64,000 nt of DNA from Anagrus nilaparvatae (GCA_022575985.1 JAKSXM010000272.1:20518501-20582500), one strand, 5' to 3'; counted from the first letter of the stretch, positions 47,672 through 61,472 are shown. Translations and numbers: made by a program. The notes: generated by a model not told the origin, from the letters alone.

Positions 47672-50600
47672 CTTATGTAGCAAAAATAAATTTTTTTTAA
47701 TAAATTTATTCAAATATTAAAATTTATTTAAATATCTTTTTGGGTATTAAAAAACTAATGATTTTGCCCTGTGTCTAACTTTTTATAAATTATAGAAAAA
47801 TATCCTTAAAATGGATTTCCTTTGCATTTTTATTAGATTTTTACTACAATTCATTTTATTTCATTATCTTCGGGTTGTTTTTCTTTAAAATGGAGGTTTC
47901 CTAGTACTGTAGTAACAAGGATAAATTCAATTTATGAACGCATAGATAATCAAATTTAAAATTTTTTTCAAAAATCTTGTTTTGGTGATGACGCATACAA
48001 GGGAATCAACGGAACGAACATCGCATCGTAAAAGACTAGTTAAAAGACCATGTTCAATATCGTTAAGGACGGTGCTCGTTGGACACTGTATTTTCTTATG
48101 TCCGACATTATTAATTTCTATGTCAGCATGGTAAATTAGATTTTTCAAAAAATCGAACGTCGTTATTTACAGTATTTACTCCTATCCGTGTATATCTATT
48201 ATATAGCGACATAAATGTTGGCATTATCCTTGTAGTTTAGCCGAAATTTTGAAAAATCATCGAATTTTTATAGCCAATCTTGGCCATATTTTATTGATAT
48301 TTACCACCTGTTTCTGCTTATAATGCCATTATTATTAAAATTACTTAAAAAATAAAACAATTTTACAAATACATATTAGAATTTTTAATAAAAAATTACT
48401 TGAATTATCTATTGTCAGATGAAATTAGGTATTAATCAAAAACCTTTTCTAGATCCAAACTCTTATTTTTTTAAATAATGACCACTAATTTCGCTCATTA
48501 ATCGAAAAGCTGCCAGGTAAATAATAACCAAATATATTTTATTAAAATTAACATTTAATTTATAAAAACAAATATGACGAATGATAATTACTGAAGCTTT
48601 TAAAAAGTATTAAGAATATTTAATTTTTATGCAAGTTACTCTTATATTTCATTTTTTACAGGAAGGATTAATAAAAGAAAATATGAATGAAAAAATTTAT
48701 TTATTTGTTTATACATATTGCATGTTTTTAATACTTATTATTTTATTTTAAAATTAGCAATTATGTATAAAAATTTTATATGGAATATATATGAATAAAT
48801 TTCTTAATTCATGGATATACGATTTTTTTCTATCATGTAAGCTGCTGCAAAATCTAAAAAAAATTTCATTATAATATTTGTTTAGACTAAATTTGGGCAT
48901 GCTTAGAGTATTGTGTAAATTTTGATGAAATTTTGGACAAGGAAGTTTTTTACGAGATTTGTGATTAAGAACTCATTAAAACCCTTATTATATTTTAAAA
49001 ATAGTATATTACTACCCATGGCCCAAGGAAAAATAAAGAGTATTATTACCTTCCAATTACCTAAATTACCTTCCAACGCAAAACCGAGGTTGGTAAACTG
49101 TGATTTGAGGCATTCCAGAAAATAAAATGTGTATACAATATTTATAACCACAGTTTAATGTTCAGTGACCTAAATACATTTATTTACCAAATTTCATCAA
49201 AATCTCTTAGCTGGTTTAAATTCATCCCTCAAAGAGTCAAACAAAAACAAGACCTGATTTCCGCTACCAGATTTTTTTCAGTGTACAATATTTTAGATTA
49301 AAACTCAAAAATTTAAATTTTAGCTCATATGTTAATTATTTACTTATAAAGTAAACAATAAACATCTTACATTATAGCCTTAGAGTACAAGGTGACCAAA
49401 TAATAAATTACTTTATAATTAATAATACTTTGTTTCTTCCTAGAAATAATTAAACAAAAAAAATAAAAATAAATAATAATTTTCAATAAATCTTAAATAA
49501 AAAATTGAAGAAAAAAAAATTTAATTCATATAGGATTTAATATTTGCTATAATAATACACTATGTGAGAAAAAAACGATTTTTAATTGTACATTTGATGT
49601 TACATTACACACGAGATAAATTATTTATATAAAAAGAACAATTAAGATGAGACGTCCATGATTAAATATTGTAATATTTTTATTAATGTAAAGTGTTTAT
49701 ATTAAGGTTTTAATTTTGATTGCTGATATTTTACAGCTCGTCAATTTTTAACTCGTCGTTTGAAAATGACCCTTGTAAGGGACAAAGGGCTTTTACGTTT
49801 TTTCTAAAGATCTAAAATTCTATTTAGAATACAATAACTTTTAAGTACTATTTTTATATTTGAAATTTCCCTGTCCTCAAGATAACGTTACACCTGGCCC
49901 TTCCATAGCTCATCAAAGGAGTTTTAGCACTATTTCAGTTTTTGGTTGGATCTTGCAAGACAAGTTAAGAGGAAAAAGGATTAATTAAATTAAATTCTGA
50001 TCGTTCTTCTCTCTATATCTTTATGAAAAGACATAACACTTTGTCAATGAAGTTTTCATATTAAAAATAGCTATTTTTTGCATGGTGCCAATTCAAGACA
50101 AATAAATGTTTAAAATTTTTCTCACAAGCGAAATAATTTTTACAGGCTGTATGATTGTATTTGAATTAAAAACGTTCCCCTATATTTTCATTCAATTATT
50201 TTATTTAAAGGTCCAAAGATAGTTAGAAATATTCAGTGAACGAGTTATATGAACTAATTTTTCGGACGATATTTTATTAAATTTTATAATTTTTCAATAA
50301 TTAATGTTGAAAAAAGGTTTAGTGAGTGGATTGGAAAAATAAAAATGAAAATTTACTAACTTAAAATTACAAATTTATAGCTTTATAATAAAATTAAAAT
50401 AAAATTACACAACGTGTGCCAAATTGCCCTAATCTCCCAAGAATAAGCAAATAAAATTATTATTCTAGATTAAAAATTAAAATATTTGCTAATCTTAACG
50501 TTAAAATCTTAAATAATAGAAAGACACATCAAGCAACAAAAATATTTTTTATCTTTAAAACATCAAAGCGAAAGGGTAAAGTTTAAACAAAAATTCATGT

Positions 50601-50725
50601 CACCTCAACTTTTTTGTTTATAAAAAATATTAGTTTGTATATTATAAACTTAAGTGGGGACGAAAAAAAATCTTTTATATTTTTCTTTATTCAAATTAAA
50701 TAGTAAAAGAGTTGGATTTTCTGAC
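47672..50725. other. Gene-poor interval
   Basis: No supported gene. A minus-strand fragment of the hairpin family lies at 49018-49125. A 73-codon minus-strand frame at 47927-48148 lies in a patch of higher G+C and could be a worn coding fragment, but has no recognisable domain. A half MITE end (TTTTTTTCAGTGTAC) lies near 49280. Confidence 0.45.
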
Positions 50726-50761
50726 TATATAAAGCCAAAGTGCATGGTGCATCATCAGATT
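50726..50761 (+). promoter_or_regulatory. TATA box and initiator of the split RR-1 gene
   Basis: TATATAAAG begins at 50726 and an ATCAGATTGAG initiator has its A at 50757, 31 bp downstream. The ATG at 50810 follows 53 bp later. The arrangement matches the other three RR-1 promoters. Confidence 0.75.
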
Positions 50762-50809
50762 GAGTGATAGTGCATTCATAAGTAAAGAAGATTTAGTTGT
50801 TTGGCAAAT

Positions 50810-53800
50810 ATGAAGATAACGGTGGGTGTGATTTTAAGTGTTTTTTTGTTTTTTTAGTATTTAATAAATATTTTTTATTCGATTTTTTATAACTAGAAAT
50901 TATTTTTTATTTTAATTTTCTCTGCTTTTATTTTGAGTGGAAATCAAATGGAAATATTATTTTGTGAGAAAATTAAGGATGTTTTAAGAAAAGTGATTTT
51001 AATTTTAATGAAATATGTGCTGTCATTTTTTTGGTTAAGTGGTCATTTCGAATCAACTGGTTTATAGTTAAAAAAAATATTTTTTTTACTGGTAAAAGTG
51101 GTTTAGTAGTGTTGAAAATTCGTGAACAATTAATTTTTTTTACAATACAATACATAATATTTTTCTATTCGTTCGGAAATATTAGAATTTCAAATTTAAA
51201 AATTGGCCTAAAAATTTTTACTTTTTTGCAATTTTAAACAAATTTTAAATTCTGAAGCTAGAAAAAAAATATAACAAAAAAAAATTGAAAAATAGTATAT
51301 TAATTTTGAATCTGTTCCAAATTCATATTTAAATTCAAAATTTCTTTAAACTCGTTTTTTTTATAATAATTTTACAATCCTTTAATCTGACATAAATGAC
51401 CCCATAAAAAACATATTAAATAAAATAAATAAAAAAAATCTTAAATTAATAAAGAAATATCCAATTTTTAAAAAAATAATTTGATAAAAAAGAAAAAGAT
51501 GTTCACCTTCTTGAATTTATTTATAAATTTAACATTATCGCATACAATAATTATTTTACATTAAATTTTTCAAATGTACAGTTTCTTGCCTTTTAAAAAG
51601 GCGTTTGAATTTTTTCATCAGTTTAAATTCATATGCAAATATACGAATGCAAAATTAAAAATTGTATTTATGTATGATTTATGTTTATTAAAAAATAATA
51701 AAAATTCTTTTTAAATCTTCTTCTTTTTTTTTTAAATTAAAAAATAAAAAAATGTCATAAAATGATCCTTGAAAGTATCAAATTTATTCATATATATAAA
51801 TGTGTATATTAGCCTTGTAGTTGTTTTAAAAAGTTGCTTGGGTTTTTGAGTACTGGGTGAAATTAGATGCTACTTACGAGGTTACTTGCCATTTATAGCT
51901 CATTTAATTCATTCTTAGTGTTAATACCAAATATATGGGACCCTTTGAAGCAAAATTTTTGGTTTCATTTAAGAAATAATATTATTTTCGTATGTTTGGT
52001 AGGAGTGATTAATTTGAAATATTATTTTTTTTAGTAATTGGCCTGAGTGAATTAAAACTTTAACCGTTTGAATCCTGTAATTTGACCTGGTAATTTAAAA
52101 TCTAAACAACTGTTATAAAATAAATGCCAAGCTAACATATATATTTATTAAATTATTTATTTAAGAAAAAATATTTTTCATAAAATGTATTACTAATGAA
52201 ATGAATTGTTATGTCAATTTTTATTTACTTTTGTATTATTTAATTTGCATTTTATAAAAAAAATTTTGTTTATATTTTTGACATAATATTTGTTTTATTA
52301 TGAAAAATTTATGCATAATAAATAAAATTATGCTCCAAAAATCAAAAAAAGTTAAATCCAAAAAAATTGGTAAATCTATTTTATTTTCACAGAAGATATT
52401 TATTTAATTAGCACTGTTTCATTAAAATTAAAGAATAAACTAAAAACTTATCCTTGCAAACTTAGAAAATTATAAAAATCTACTTATAAAAAAATTTTTA
52501 ATTATTAGTCATGACTAAAAGAACTTAGTAATTTTACCATAGAATTTCACACAGTGTATATACAATAAATTCTAAGCATAATTGAATTTTTTATTATAAA
52601 AAAAGGCTATTTTGAACACAAAAAAAATTTTTAACAAGATAACATAAATTTTGTGGTTAATTTTCGATTAATTTAAAATTACATTATTTAAAAATTAGGC
52701 ATAAATTGTTTATTGTTAAAAAACTAATTTACATAATAGATAGCTAAGTAAGTGAGAGTTTTGTGGCATTTAAATTAAATAAATAAAAAAAGAAATGTAT
52801 ACAGTAAAACCTTGTTGATCTGAATTTAAAATGTTAAGTTTAAATTGCATACTTTTTCTTAGAAGGGATGAAATAGTATATTAAGTTCCAAGGATGTCAA
52901 AGTTTTAGTACAAGTGTAATCACTAATACGAGTGATATGTGTTCACCCTAATTTCTAAAGTTTTTTGACATGTTGCTTACAGATTTTTTGCCTGTCTTGG
53001 CATAAAACGAATGTAGGAAATTTCATGCCAAGTTTTACGCACGAGTTTTACACTTAGGAGGGCAAAAATAAAATTTTTTAATATTTACTTTTATGATTCA
53101 CTTTAAAAAATTTTTAAACTTATAAAATGCAATAACTATAAAATAGAAATGTTGGCCTTTGTTTAAAAAAAAAATTTTATTTTTGTAAGTGGATATAATA
53201 GGTAAACTGTTCTGGTAAACTGAAAAAAAATTGAGGTTTTTTTTTTTAACAATTGCAAATGACTTAAAGTAAAAAAAAAATTTTTTAAAGTTTCACTCAC
53301 TAAAAATGCGAGCATGGTTTGACTTGAAAAAAAAATATTTGGACCATACAGAAATATTTTTTGAAGTATTTTATGTCATTTACAACCATTTAAAAAAAAA
53401 ATCATATTTTCCCTATAAATATTGCACTGAGTCAATTTCTATAAATTTTCATATTCTTTTCAGTATTAATATGTTCATCATTTTTTGCAATTTCTAAAAG
53501 AACAAGAAAATTTATGAAAATCTTGCAAAAAACTCACGAATTTTATGCAAAAATTTATTTTGTAAATAAAATAATACAGTTTTTTATACTTATTTTGTAC
53601 CCAATCACATGGATTTTTCGCACAGGGTTTTTTACTTTTTGAATAATTTCAATAGTTTCAGTACCTCTGACATGTTTTGAACATAAGTAATACCTAGTAG
53701 TCATCGAATGATAAACTTTAACCAGCTTAATATTGTTTCTATACCTAGTTTAAAACATTGTGAAGACCACTTTTAGTTAAAAATTTCAGCTATAAATTTC

Positions 53801-56800
53801 AGAAATATTTGAACAATAAATGTCCTTATTTGATTGGCACATCATTAACCATGCCACTTTTATACAACTAATTTATTTTATTTCACAATGCAGCCAAAAA
53901 AGTTACTTGACTCCAAAGTCTATAAAAATCAGAAAAACTATAAATTTCTGTAAAAAACCAAATAAATTAATAATAAATTTAATTAATACACACTAAATTA
54001 AAAAAAAAGAAGATACGAATAATTTTTGTAAATTTAATATACCTGTATAAAAATCTCGAGGTCACCCAGGGCAGGGTAAAACATGAAATTCAAAAAAAAA
54101 AAAAAATTAAGTATTAAAATAAAATAAAAAAAAGCAAATATATTTTCGATTACATAATAGCAAATAAAATTGTCAAACGGTTTTTTTATTTTTAAACCCT
54201 GTGTAGTATCGGAGAAAGTAATATTTTAAGAGTTCATAATATTATTATGGTGGGTATTTTATTGAAGACAGGTTATTTGGATATATTTATTTATGATAAT
54301 ATTAAACGATTAATGTTTATTATCCAAGATATTATCGTTTTTGTTATTATTATTATGTTGTAAATTTGTATGTATATGTAGGATTCTTTAACATGCAAAC
54401 GTCATGCAAATTAGTTTTGAAGTTTGCTTTTTTTTATTATGCGGTTTTTATTGAGAATTTTTTTTTTTTAATAAAAAGAAATAATTTTGCATATGATTAA
54501 TTTGTTTCTTATAAAATGTGGATTTTTAGGCCTTATGAGGTAAAATTTTGAATTCTTTAGTAAAAGAGCTATAAATTCGTAAATTATTTAATTTAGTAAA
54601 TTTAATAAAGATGAAAAAAAGTCAGAAGGTACTTCTTCTTTTCCCATGCATAGCAGTTCTAATTTTAGTAAACTCATTAAACTTAATTTTTTAGATCTGA
54701 TACCTAAAAAAAAAAATTTTTTTTTGCAAAATTTTGCTTTTAAAAAATAAAAAAACGATACTCTTATTTCATTTAAATTCTGAAAAAAAAAAATTGAACA
54801 ATCCAGTTTGATCTGGATTTTCCCTCAAATAAGTATATTAGCTTTACAGTTATTTAAAAAAATTGCTGGGATTTGTTTTCAATTTTCGGGTGAAATTATG
54901 TGAAAATTGCTAAAAAATAGGATTCTCAACATTACAGATCATTTTTTCACTTCTTTGAGTATTACTATCAAGTAAATAGGTTCTTATTGAGCAAATTTTT
55001 GGTTTTTTAAGAAACACGATTATTTTCATGTTTTTAGGGTACCTAATTTTTTTGGTAAATGACAACTAATTTCATCTGTTAATCGAACATCTATGTAATT
55101 TTTTAAAATAATCACCAGATTAATTTACATGCTATTCTGAAGCCATTAAATTATTGTGCTAAATAATTCAATCTAAAAGGATCTAAATAAAGTCGATAGT
55201 TTAGAAATTCTTTATGTTGCTGATTTTTTAATATCATTTTCTAATTTTTTGATGTAATAATTAGTAGACAATGTTATTAAAAAATCAACCAGTTTTTTAA
55301 ACTATCGACTTTATTAGATCCACCCACATAGTATTAGCTACCGTTGCAAAAGAGGTAGAGCAAGGAGAACCATTAGATACATATAAACATTAATTATGGG
55401 CAACTCGAGCCATTTAGGCAAAAATGTAAGTCATATTAGTTTTCAGGAACCCAAAAAACATAAGTAACAGATAAAAATGTTAAAAAGCCTGCAAAAAATA
55501 ACATCCAATTACCTGTTGTGGACAATTAAACCGTTTTGGATAAAAACGGATTTCATATTCGTTATCAACCACCCAATTAAACACGAATAAAAAACTCATT
55601 GAAAAAATGTATAGACTTATCATCGAAAAAAAATGTCACTATACGAAATAAGAACTCAGGCCTATAAAAGCTTCTCTCAACACTAATTACGCATATTTTT
55701 TTGCGAATAACTATAATTTATAACTGATTACATTGAAATAAAAAATATTTAATTTTTCTTTAAAAAAATATTGCACACACAACATCTTACTTTTTTTTCA
55801 ATTTTTTAATTGACATTATATTCATTTTCATTATAAGACATTATTATTTATTACAAAATACAATATTCTTCTTCTTTATATATGAACTATGCAACAATTA
55901 TATATTTTTTATTTAAAATATCTTGTTTTACATTTGACACATATAATAATATTTTATTGTAATTATAAAATTTTTTTTCAGAAAAAAGTGTTAAATATTT
56001 TATATTATATGCTGTAATATATAAATTAGTGTTATTATTATTATTTTCGAAATTTTTTTTTAATTTATTTGTCCTTGAATTATTATATACTTGCTCGGTG
56101 GGTAGATATTAAATTAAATTTTACAGAAAAAAAAATTAAAGATGTTTTTTCACTAATTATAAATAATAATTTTAGTAAAAATAAGTGTAAAGTTGTGAAG
56201 AGGATTTTTTTCTGGGACGGGAGAAAATTATCTAAGTAGAGGGCTCTATACCCATGTAGAGTAGAAAATTTGTATTGTAAGGTATTAAATAAACCTCATA
56301 TATCAAGGGTCAATTTTATCCGAACAGTCAGTAAGGGTAGTTCCAGCACCTAAATCCTACGTAGATAAATATGGTATATGAGTTGTTATTAACAAATTAT
56401 TTCTAAATTAGCTATAATTTTAGGGCTGAAGTTGATAATTTTTTAAATTTCAAAAGAGGCCAAAATATTTTTATGTCATTTGGCCTGTTAAACACGAATT
56501 GTCTAATATTATATACAGATTAATATGTAGTATAAACAATATTAAAATTCGAATTTTATATTTTCATTTAAGACTATTTTTTTCAAAAGTTTTCTTAATA
56601 ATTACTGGAAATTTTTTAGACCAGGTCAACCAGAGAGTCGTGTTCAGATTTGTCTGCAAATCGAAAAATATATAATAATATGTATCACACATGAATAATT
56701 GTATCACACATCAATAATTCGTCGACTTTCCTTAAAAAATTTGTTAATAATTTTTTAAAATATTAATTCTGATAACTCCAAAAATAGCAAACTTCAGTTT

Positions 56801-59687
56801 GGCAGGTCAAATTACATAAAAGTCTTGGCTCCATTTTAAAAATCTTAGTTTCAGCCTTTTGAATATAAGCAATTTTGCAATAATTTGTCAATAATTACAA
56901 ATGTGTCACTTTTATATGAAAATGGGCCTCATATTTGGCTTTAATAAGTACCACTCACTTCTTCCGCGCAGGATTTGGTTGCACTAACTGTCCTCGACAA
57001 CCTGATAATTCATGCAAAAACTAGCTTTAATTTTAATTTTTACTCAAATTTGATTCCTTTTTTAAAAACTTTTATAATATAACGTTTATGTTTTACAAAA
57101 CACTAATTTAAATATTATAATAACGAGGAAAATTTTATTACCAATAATAAAATAAAAATCAGCACAAAATAATTTATTGAAACAAAAACACTATAAAAAA
57201 TAGTTAAGAATTTACAAATAGTTTTAAGAAATATTTAATTTCTATAAAATATAATTAAAATTTTATGTTTCATGAATGTATAATTAAAAATTAAAATATT
57301 TTAATATAATTTTTATATTTAATGACTTTTTTAAGTATACGTAAAATTATAAATTTCGCAATATTTTTTTTTTTATTAATTAAAAATTTTTAATTAATTT
57401 AAACTATAATTATGACATATTCAAATACAACACTTTTGGATTTTTTTGGGTTTTGCGTTAATATGCTAATTACAGTAAGAAATAAAAACACTTATTTTAT
57501 AAGGAAAAAAGTTAATTTTAACAAAAAGGCAAGTTTTAAATTACATATGTATTATTAATACTGGATTTGAGATTAATACACTGAGAACAAGTTATTAAAT
57601 TTGCATGAATCTTTAGTGGTTGGACAGCATACATGGGTCGGAATCTTTATTTTGATCTGCTATTTGTAACTCGTGTTTTTTTACCGAAAGTTTATAACTA
57701 ATAAACTTCTGATGAGAAGAAAATCGGGCATTAATAATACTTGTGATGAATAACATATTTTTCTTACCAGTGATCAGAAATCACTAATTTGCAAAGACTT
57801 ATTTTCAGTGCCGGATTTACTACACTGTAAAAAATAACTTTCTTAAATTTACAAAAAAAATAGAACTTTTTCGAAAAATTAGGGAATTTAAAAAATTTTG
57901 TAAATATTCGATAAAAATCGAAAGAAAAGTTCGAGAATTCTCGATTTTCTTTGTGATTTTACGAAAAAAGTTGTAAATTCACAACTATTTTTTGTAAATT
58001 TTCGAGAAAAAAAATGTAAATTATCAATATTTCTTGATAATTCACAAAAAGAAATCAAGAATACTCGAATTTTTTGTTAAGGGGCAGTACAGGTTAAAAT
58101 CTGACTTTTTTGAAAAAACCTAATTTTCAGAAAATTTTAACAAAAATTTGAAAATCCAAGAAGAGGAAAACATTGCCAAGACTTTGGTAGATTCAAAACT
58201 GTGGGTTTGGGTCTTTTTATAGTATGTTTGCTCGGAGAATTTTTTCTTTGAAAATTTATCTTTAAAAAATTAAGGATAAATTTTAGCCTACGGGCCTCCA
58301 CAAAATTGTGTCTATAAAATTTTTTTTTTAAATTTAAACTGATTCAGGATACTACTTATGATCATGGAAAGTGATATTTTAAAAGAAATTTACTTTGATG
58401 AAATAATAATAGATGAATTTGCCACAAGACTTTTCAAGCGAACTTAAATAGTCAATTGGTTGGATTTTTGGCTAGAAAACTTAAATCTATTTTAGACAAA
58501 AATTGTTTTTTCTATATGTAAGAGTTGATTTTTTATTATTTGGGGGTTTCTGGGTCGCTAGTTCCAAATTTTCAGGTCTTGGTCACGAAACATTATTCCT
58601 AACCAAAGACACTATCTATAGCGTCTTTGTTCTCCTAACATCAAAAAACCGTATCTTTCGGTTAATTTCGAAGGTTATTTTGTCATATATTTGAAAAGAA
58701 ACATTTCTAATTGCCCTCAAATGATAGTTAATATGTCTTTGACATCAAGACCTAAATATTCTTATTCAGTGACCTCAAAAATTTATTGCTTATCATTTTT
58801 ATGACAATTAAATAATAGGTTTTTATGAAATATGTCAAAATAACCTTTGAAATCGACCGATAAATAGTTTTTTGGACAGTGGGCACGAAAATACGATTTT
58901 CTGGCTGTTGCACGAAAATAGTATATTTACGGCTCGTGTCCAGAAAAGTAAAGAATGGCCCAAATCGCATGTAAATTACCTTCCAAGGCGAAGCTGAGGT
59001 TGGTAAAATGCGATTTGGGTCAATTTTTATTTATGAACAAGGGTCGTATACAATTTACGATCTTTGGGTATAAAAAAAGAATACCTCAAATCGCAGTTTA
59101 CAATCCTCGGAAGGTAATTAAAGCCATTCTTTATATTTTGACCATGAGTCGTACTATTTACGGTATCAGGACTAGTTTTTCGGGGTCGGGACCTAAAAAT
59201 TTTAAATCAGTATATCGCAAAACTTACCTATCATATATAAGTAGCCTTGCACAAATTTTAGGAAAAAAGTGCATTAAAATAGCAAATAAAATTTTGTGAT
59301 ATAAAAATAATTTAAAAACTTTATTATCTCTAGAATTTGCAATTAAAAATTAAAATTTTTTTTTTTTATTTTCAGATATTAATATTATCTGCTTTAATAG
59401 CAATATGTTTAGCAGCCCCACAAAAACAACAAAATCCATACGCAGATATTCAAATAATAAAAAAAGAAGAAAATAATAACATTGGCGTTGAAGGTTATCA
59501 TTATAGTTATGAACAAAGTGATGGCCACAAAAAGGAAGAAACTGCTGTTATAACTAATCAGGGTACTGAAGATGAAGCACTCGAGGTCACTGGTAGTTTT
59601 ACATATCAAACACCTGATGGAAAGACTTACAGGGTCGATTATACTGCTGGCAAGGACGGATTCAAACCAACAATTACGCTTCTTTAA
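50810..59687 (+). CDS. RR-1 cuticular protein with an 8.55 kb intron
   Basis: Proposed exons are 50810-50821 (codes M-K-I-T, donor GTGGGT) and 59376-59687 (acceptor ATTTTCAG). The phase-0 join gives a typical signal peptide (MKITILILSALIAICLA/APQ) and a 107 aa protein. The RR-1 domain runs from about YHYSYEQSDG to FKP. R&R core G77, G86, Y93, A95, G99 and F100 are present, but the usual Glu is Lys (residue 97), and the chain ends before the P-x2-P. The role is a secreted chitin-binding cuticle protein. AATAAA is at 59694-59699. It lies on the opposite strand to the other three and is clearly diverged from them. Exon 2 is certain. The link to the distant exon 1 rests on a TATA/Inr promoter, exon size, phase and the completed signal peptide, and no nearer candidate exon 1 was seen. 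Confidence 0.78.
55179..55321. mobile_element. 143 bp inverted-repeat element
   Basis: Arms of about 55-60 bp starting GGATCTAA(A)TAAAGTCGATAG at each end, inverted; the homology continues through TTGATTTTTTAATA. Spacer of about 25 bp. Confidence 0.7.
57821..58080. mobile_element. CACTGTAAAAA-family MITE, right end missing
   Basis: Begins TACACTGTAAAAAATAACTT and follows the 47231-47671 element through its centre, then breaks off after ACTCGAATTTTTTGTTAA, about where the right arm's inner half starts. Confidence 0.65.
58540..59290. mobile_element. TCCAG-family MITE interrupted by hairpin repeats
   Basis: 58540-58865 matches 14300-14535 of the full copy, including both GACATATTTCATAAG-type blocks. 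59180-59270 matches its right arm (CCTAAAAATTT.AAATCAG.ATATCG). Between them lie hairpin-family copies at 58925-59045 (minus) and 59060-59165 (plus), apparently nested. The left end of the element is not recognisable. Confidence 0.55.
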
Positions 59688-59699
59688 AAAAAAAATAAA

Positions 59700-61472
59700 A
59701 ATAAATAAAAGATATATATATACCTCCAATTGCAATATTTAAAAAAAAAAAAATACTTTTTTTTTCAATTTAAATGAGCCAATTTGTTATTTTTATAGCA
59801 TGTGAATTAACTAAATGAACATTAAGCTTATTTTCTTTACAACAATAAATTTATGATGTAAATTCATTATTAATTTTTTATCACATTTAATATCAATAAT
59901 TTTTTTTCTTTACCTTTTCAATGCTTTTTTTAAATATTTATTTTTTTTTGTACAAAAAAATATATGCCGCAATTTTATTTTATTCTGTCTAAAACCATTA
60001 AATCTTATTTATTATTATAAGAACTTTTTATTATTTAATTTTATTCAGGGTTGAGGGAATTTTTACCTTGTCCTTTTCCTTATTCTTCCTTGTGTATATT
60101 TTTTCATAAAAATATTCAATAATCTGTAAAAAAAGTTTTGATTCTGTTTCTGATTTTCTGAAGCTTTTTCGTAAGCAAAAATTCAAAATTTTGATCGAAC
60201 GATTATTTTTGTAAGTGTGAATTAGTTCTAAAAGGAGGTCCGTGGGAAATTTTTCGCTAAACCTATTCAGTAATAAGTTACAGTTAATTGTTTGTTTATG
60301 AAAAAAAGTTAAAAATGCTCTAAAATTTATAAATAAATAAACGTAATTCGTTACTGAATAGGTTTAGCGAAAAATTTCCCATGTACCTCCTCTTAGAACT
60401 AATTGATTTTCAATATGAGCGAAGCAGAATTTCTTATCCAAGTTGCCCAGATCTGGAATCTCAGACTTTTGGGGTTGAAAATTATCGAAATCTACCGCAA
60501 AACTAGTACTACCCAAAACCTAAAAAAATGTTTATATCCAAAAGTTTTGAGTCCTCCCCCCCAGGGGGAAATCTACCCCAAAATTAAAAAAAAAAAATTT
60601 TAATGTAACCTAATGTTTTTTTTTTAATGTGTTTTTTGCGAACATTAAAACAGCAACATCTGTATCAAAAACTATTTTACCCTCCTCTGGTGTTAAAACA
60701 AACCCTGAATTTAAAGGATTTTTAAAGAAAATCATTAAATTTTAATTATATGAGATTTTTGTTTAGTACCTGACAAAATAATTATATTTATGGTAAGAAA
60801 AATTATTTATTATTTCACCCCTCAGCATGTTAAAACAACCCCTTAATGACGAATAAACTAAAATGGTTGTAAAGTATCAGAAACGAACGAAAACTTTTAA
60901 CGTGTGATTTGTGAAAACATCATTGTGTACATTTAAAGTTTGAACGCAAGGGTGTTTTCTTTTTTTTTAATTTAAAAAATATATTCTGATGTAAAATTTC
61001 CTGCGAAATCCAAATTTCGTGTCAGATTTTTAATTGGTAACGTGAGTTGGCGGGGAATTTGAAATTTATAAAAAATGAACTTTTAAGAGCTCTGTATTTT
61101 AATCTAGAGCTTTCAAAACGCAATAACCCAGCGGTTTCTCTTTTTCATCATAAAATTTGAAGTGCCAGTAGTATTTAGAGCTCTACTAGAGGAATTTTTA
61201 TTAAAATACTTTTGAGAAATTCAAATTTAAAAAACAAAAGCGATTTTACAACAAACAGTAGTAGTAAGTAAAAACCAAAAGAATTTTTTTAAATGCTTCA
61301 AATCTAACACTTTTTTTTATTGAATATCTATGATATGTGATAAAAGTAAAATTTGCGAATGAGATTAGGTAAAATATATAGCTGAAAAATAAATACTGCC
61401 CAAATCCTTTATTTTAATAATGTATAAACAAAATAATTTATTTTTTTAAAACTAAATTTTTATTTCTATAAA
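59700..61472. other. Spacer, no supported gene
   Basis: Contains the inverted-repeat element at 60220-60404 and AT-rich DNA. A 66-codon frame at 60403-60603 begins inside that element's right edge and has no recognisable domain. Confidence 0.5.
60220..60404. mobile_element. 185 bp inverted-repeat element
   Basis: Arms of 56 bp (60220-60275 and 60349-60404) beginning AATTAGTTCTAA, with GGGAAATTTTTCGCTAAACC in both, about 93% identical. Spacer about 73 bp. Confidence 0.8.

Larger units (their letters stand above)
50822..59375 (+). other. Intron 1 of the split RR-1 gene
   Basis: 8554 bp, AT-rich, without further coding exons that I can see. It hosts an inverted-repeat element (55179-55321), a truncated MITE (57821-58080), and a TCCAG-family MITE carrying two hairpin-family copies (58540-59290). 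Confidence 0.6.

Noticed and set aside
47927..48148. 73-codon frame in a patch of higher G+C
   Set aside because: No similarity I can recognise and no gene structure; possibly an old coding fragment but unsupported.
59337..59375. Upstream TTG start for the exon 2 cuticle frame
   Set aside because: The extra residues are translated intron and polypyrimidine tract; an acceptor at 59375/59376 and the distant exon 1 give a proper signal peptide.
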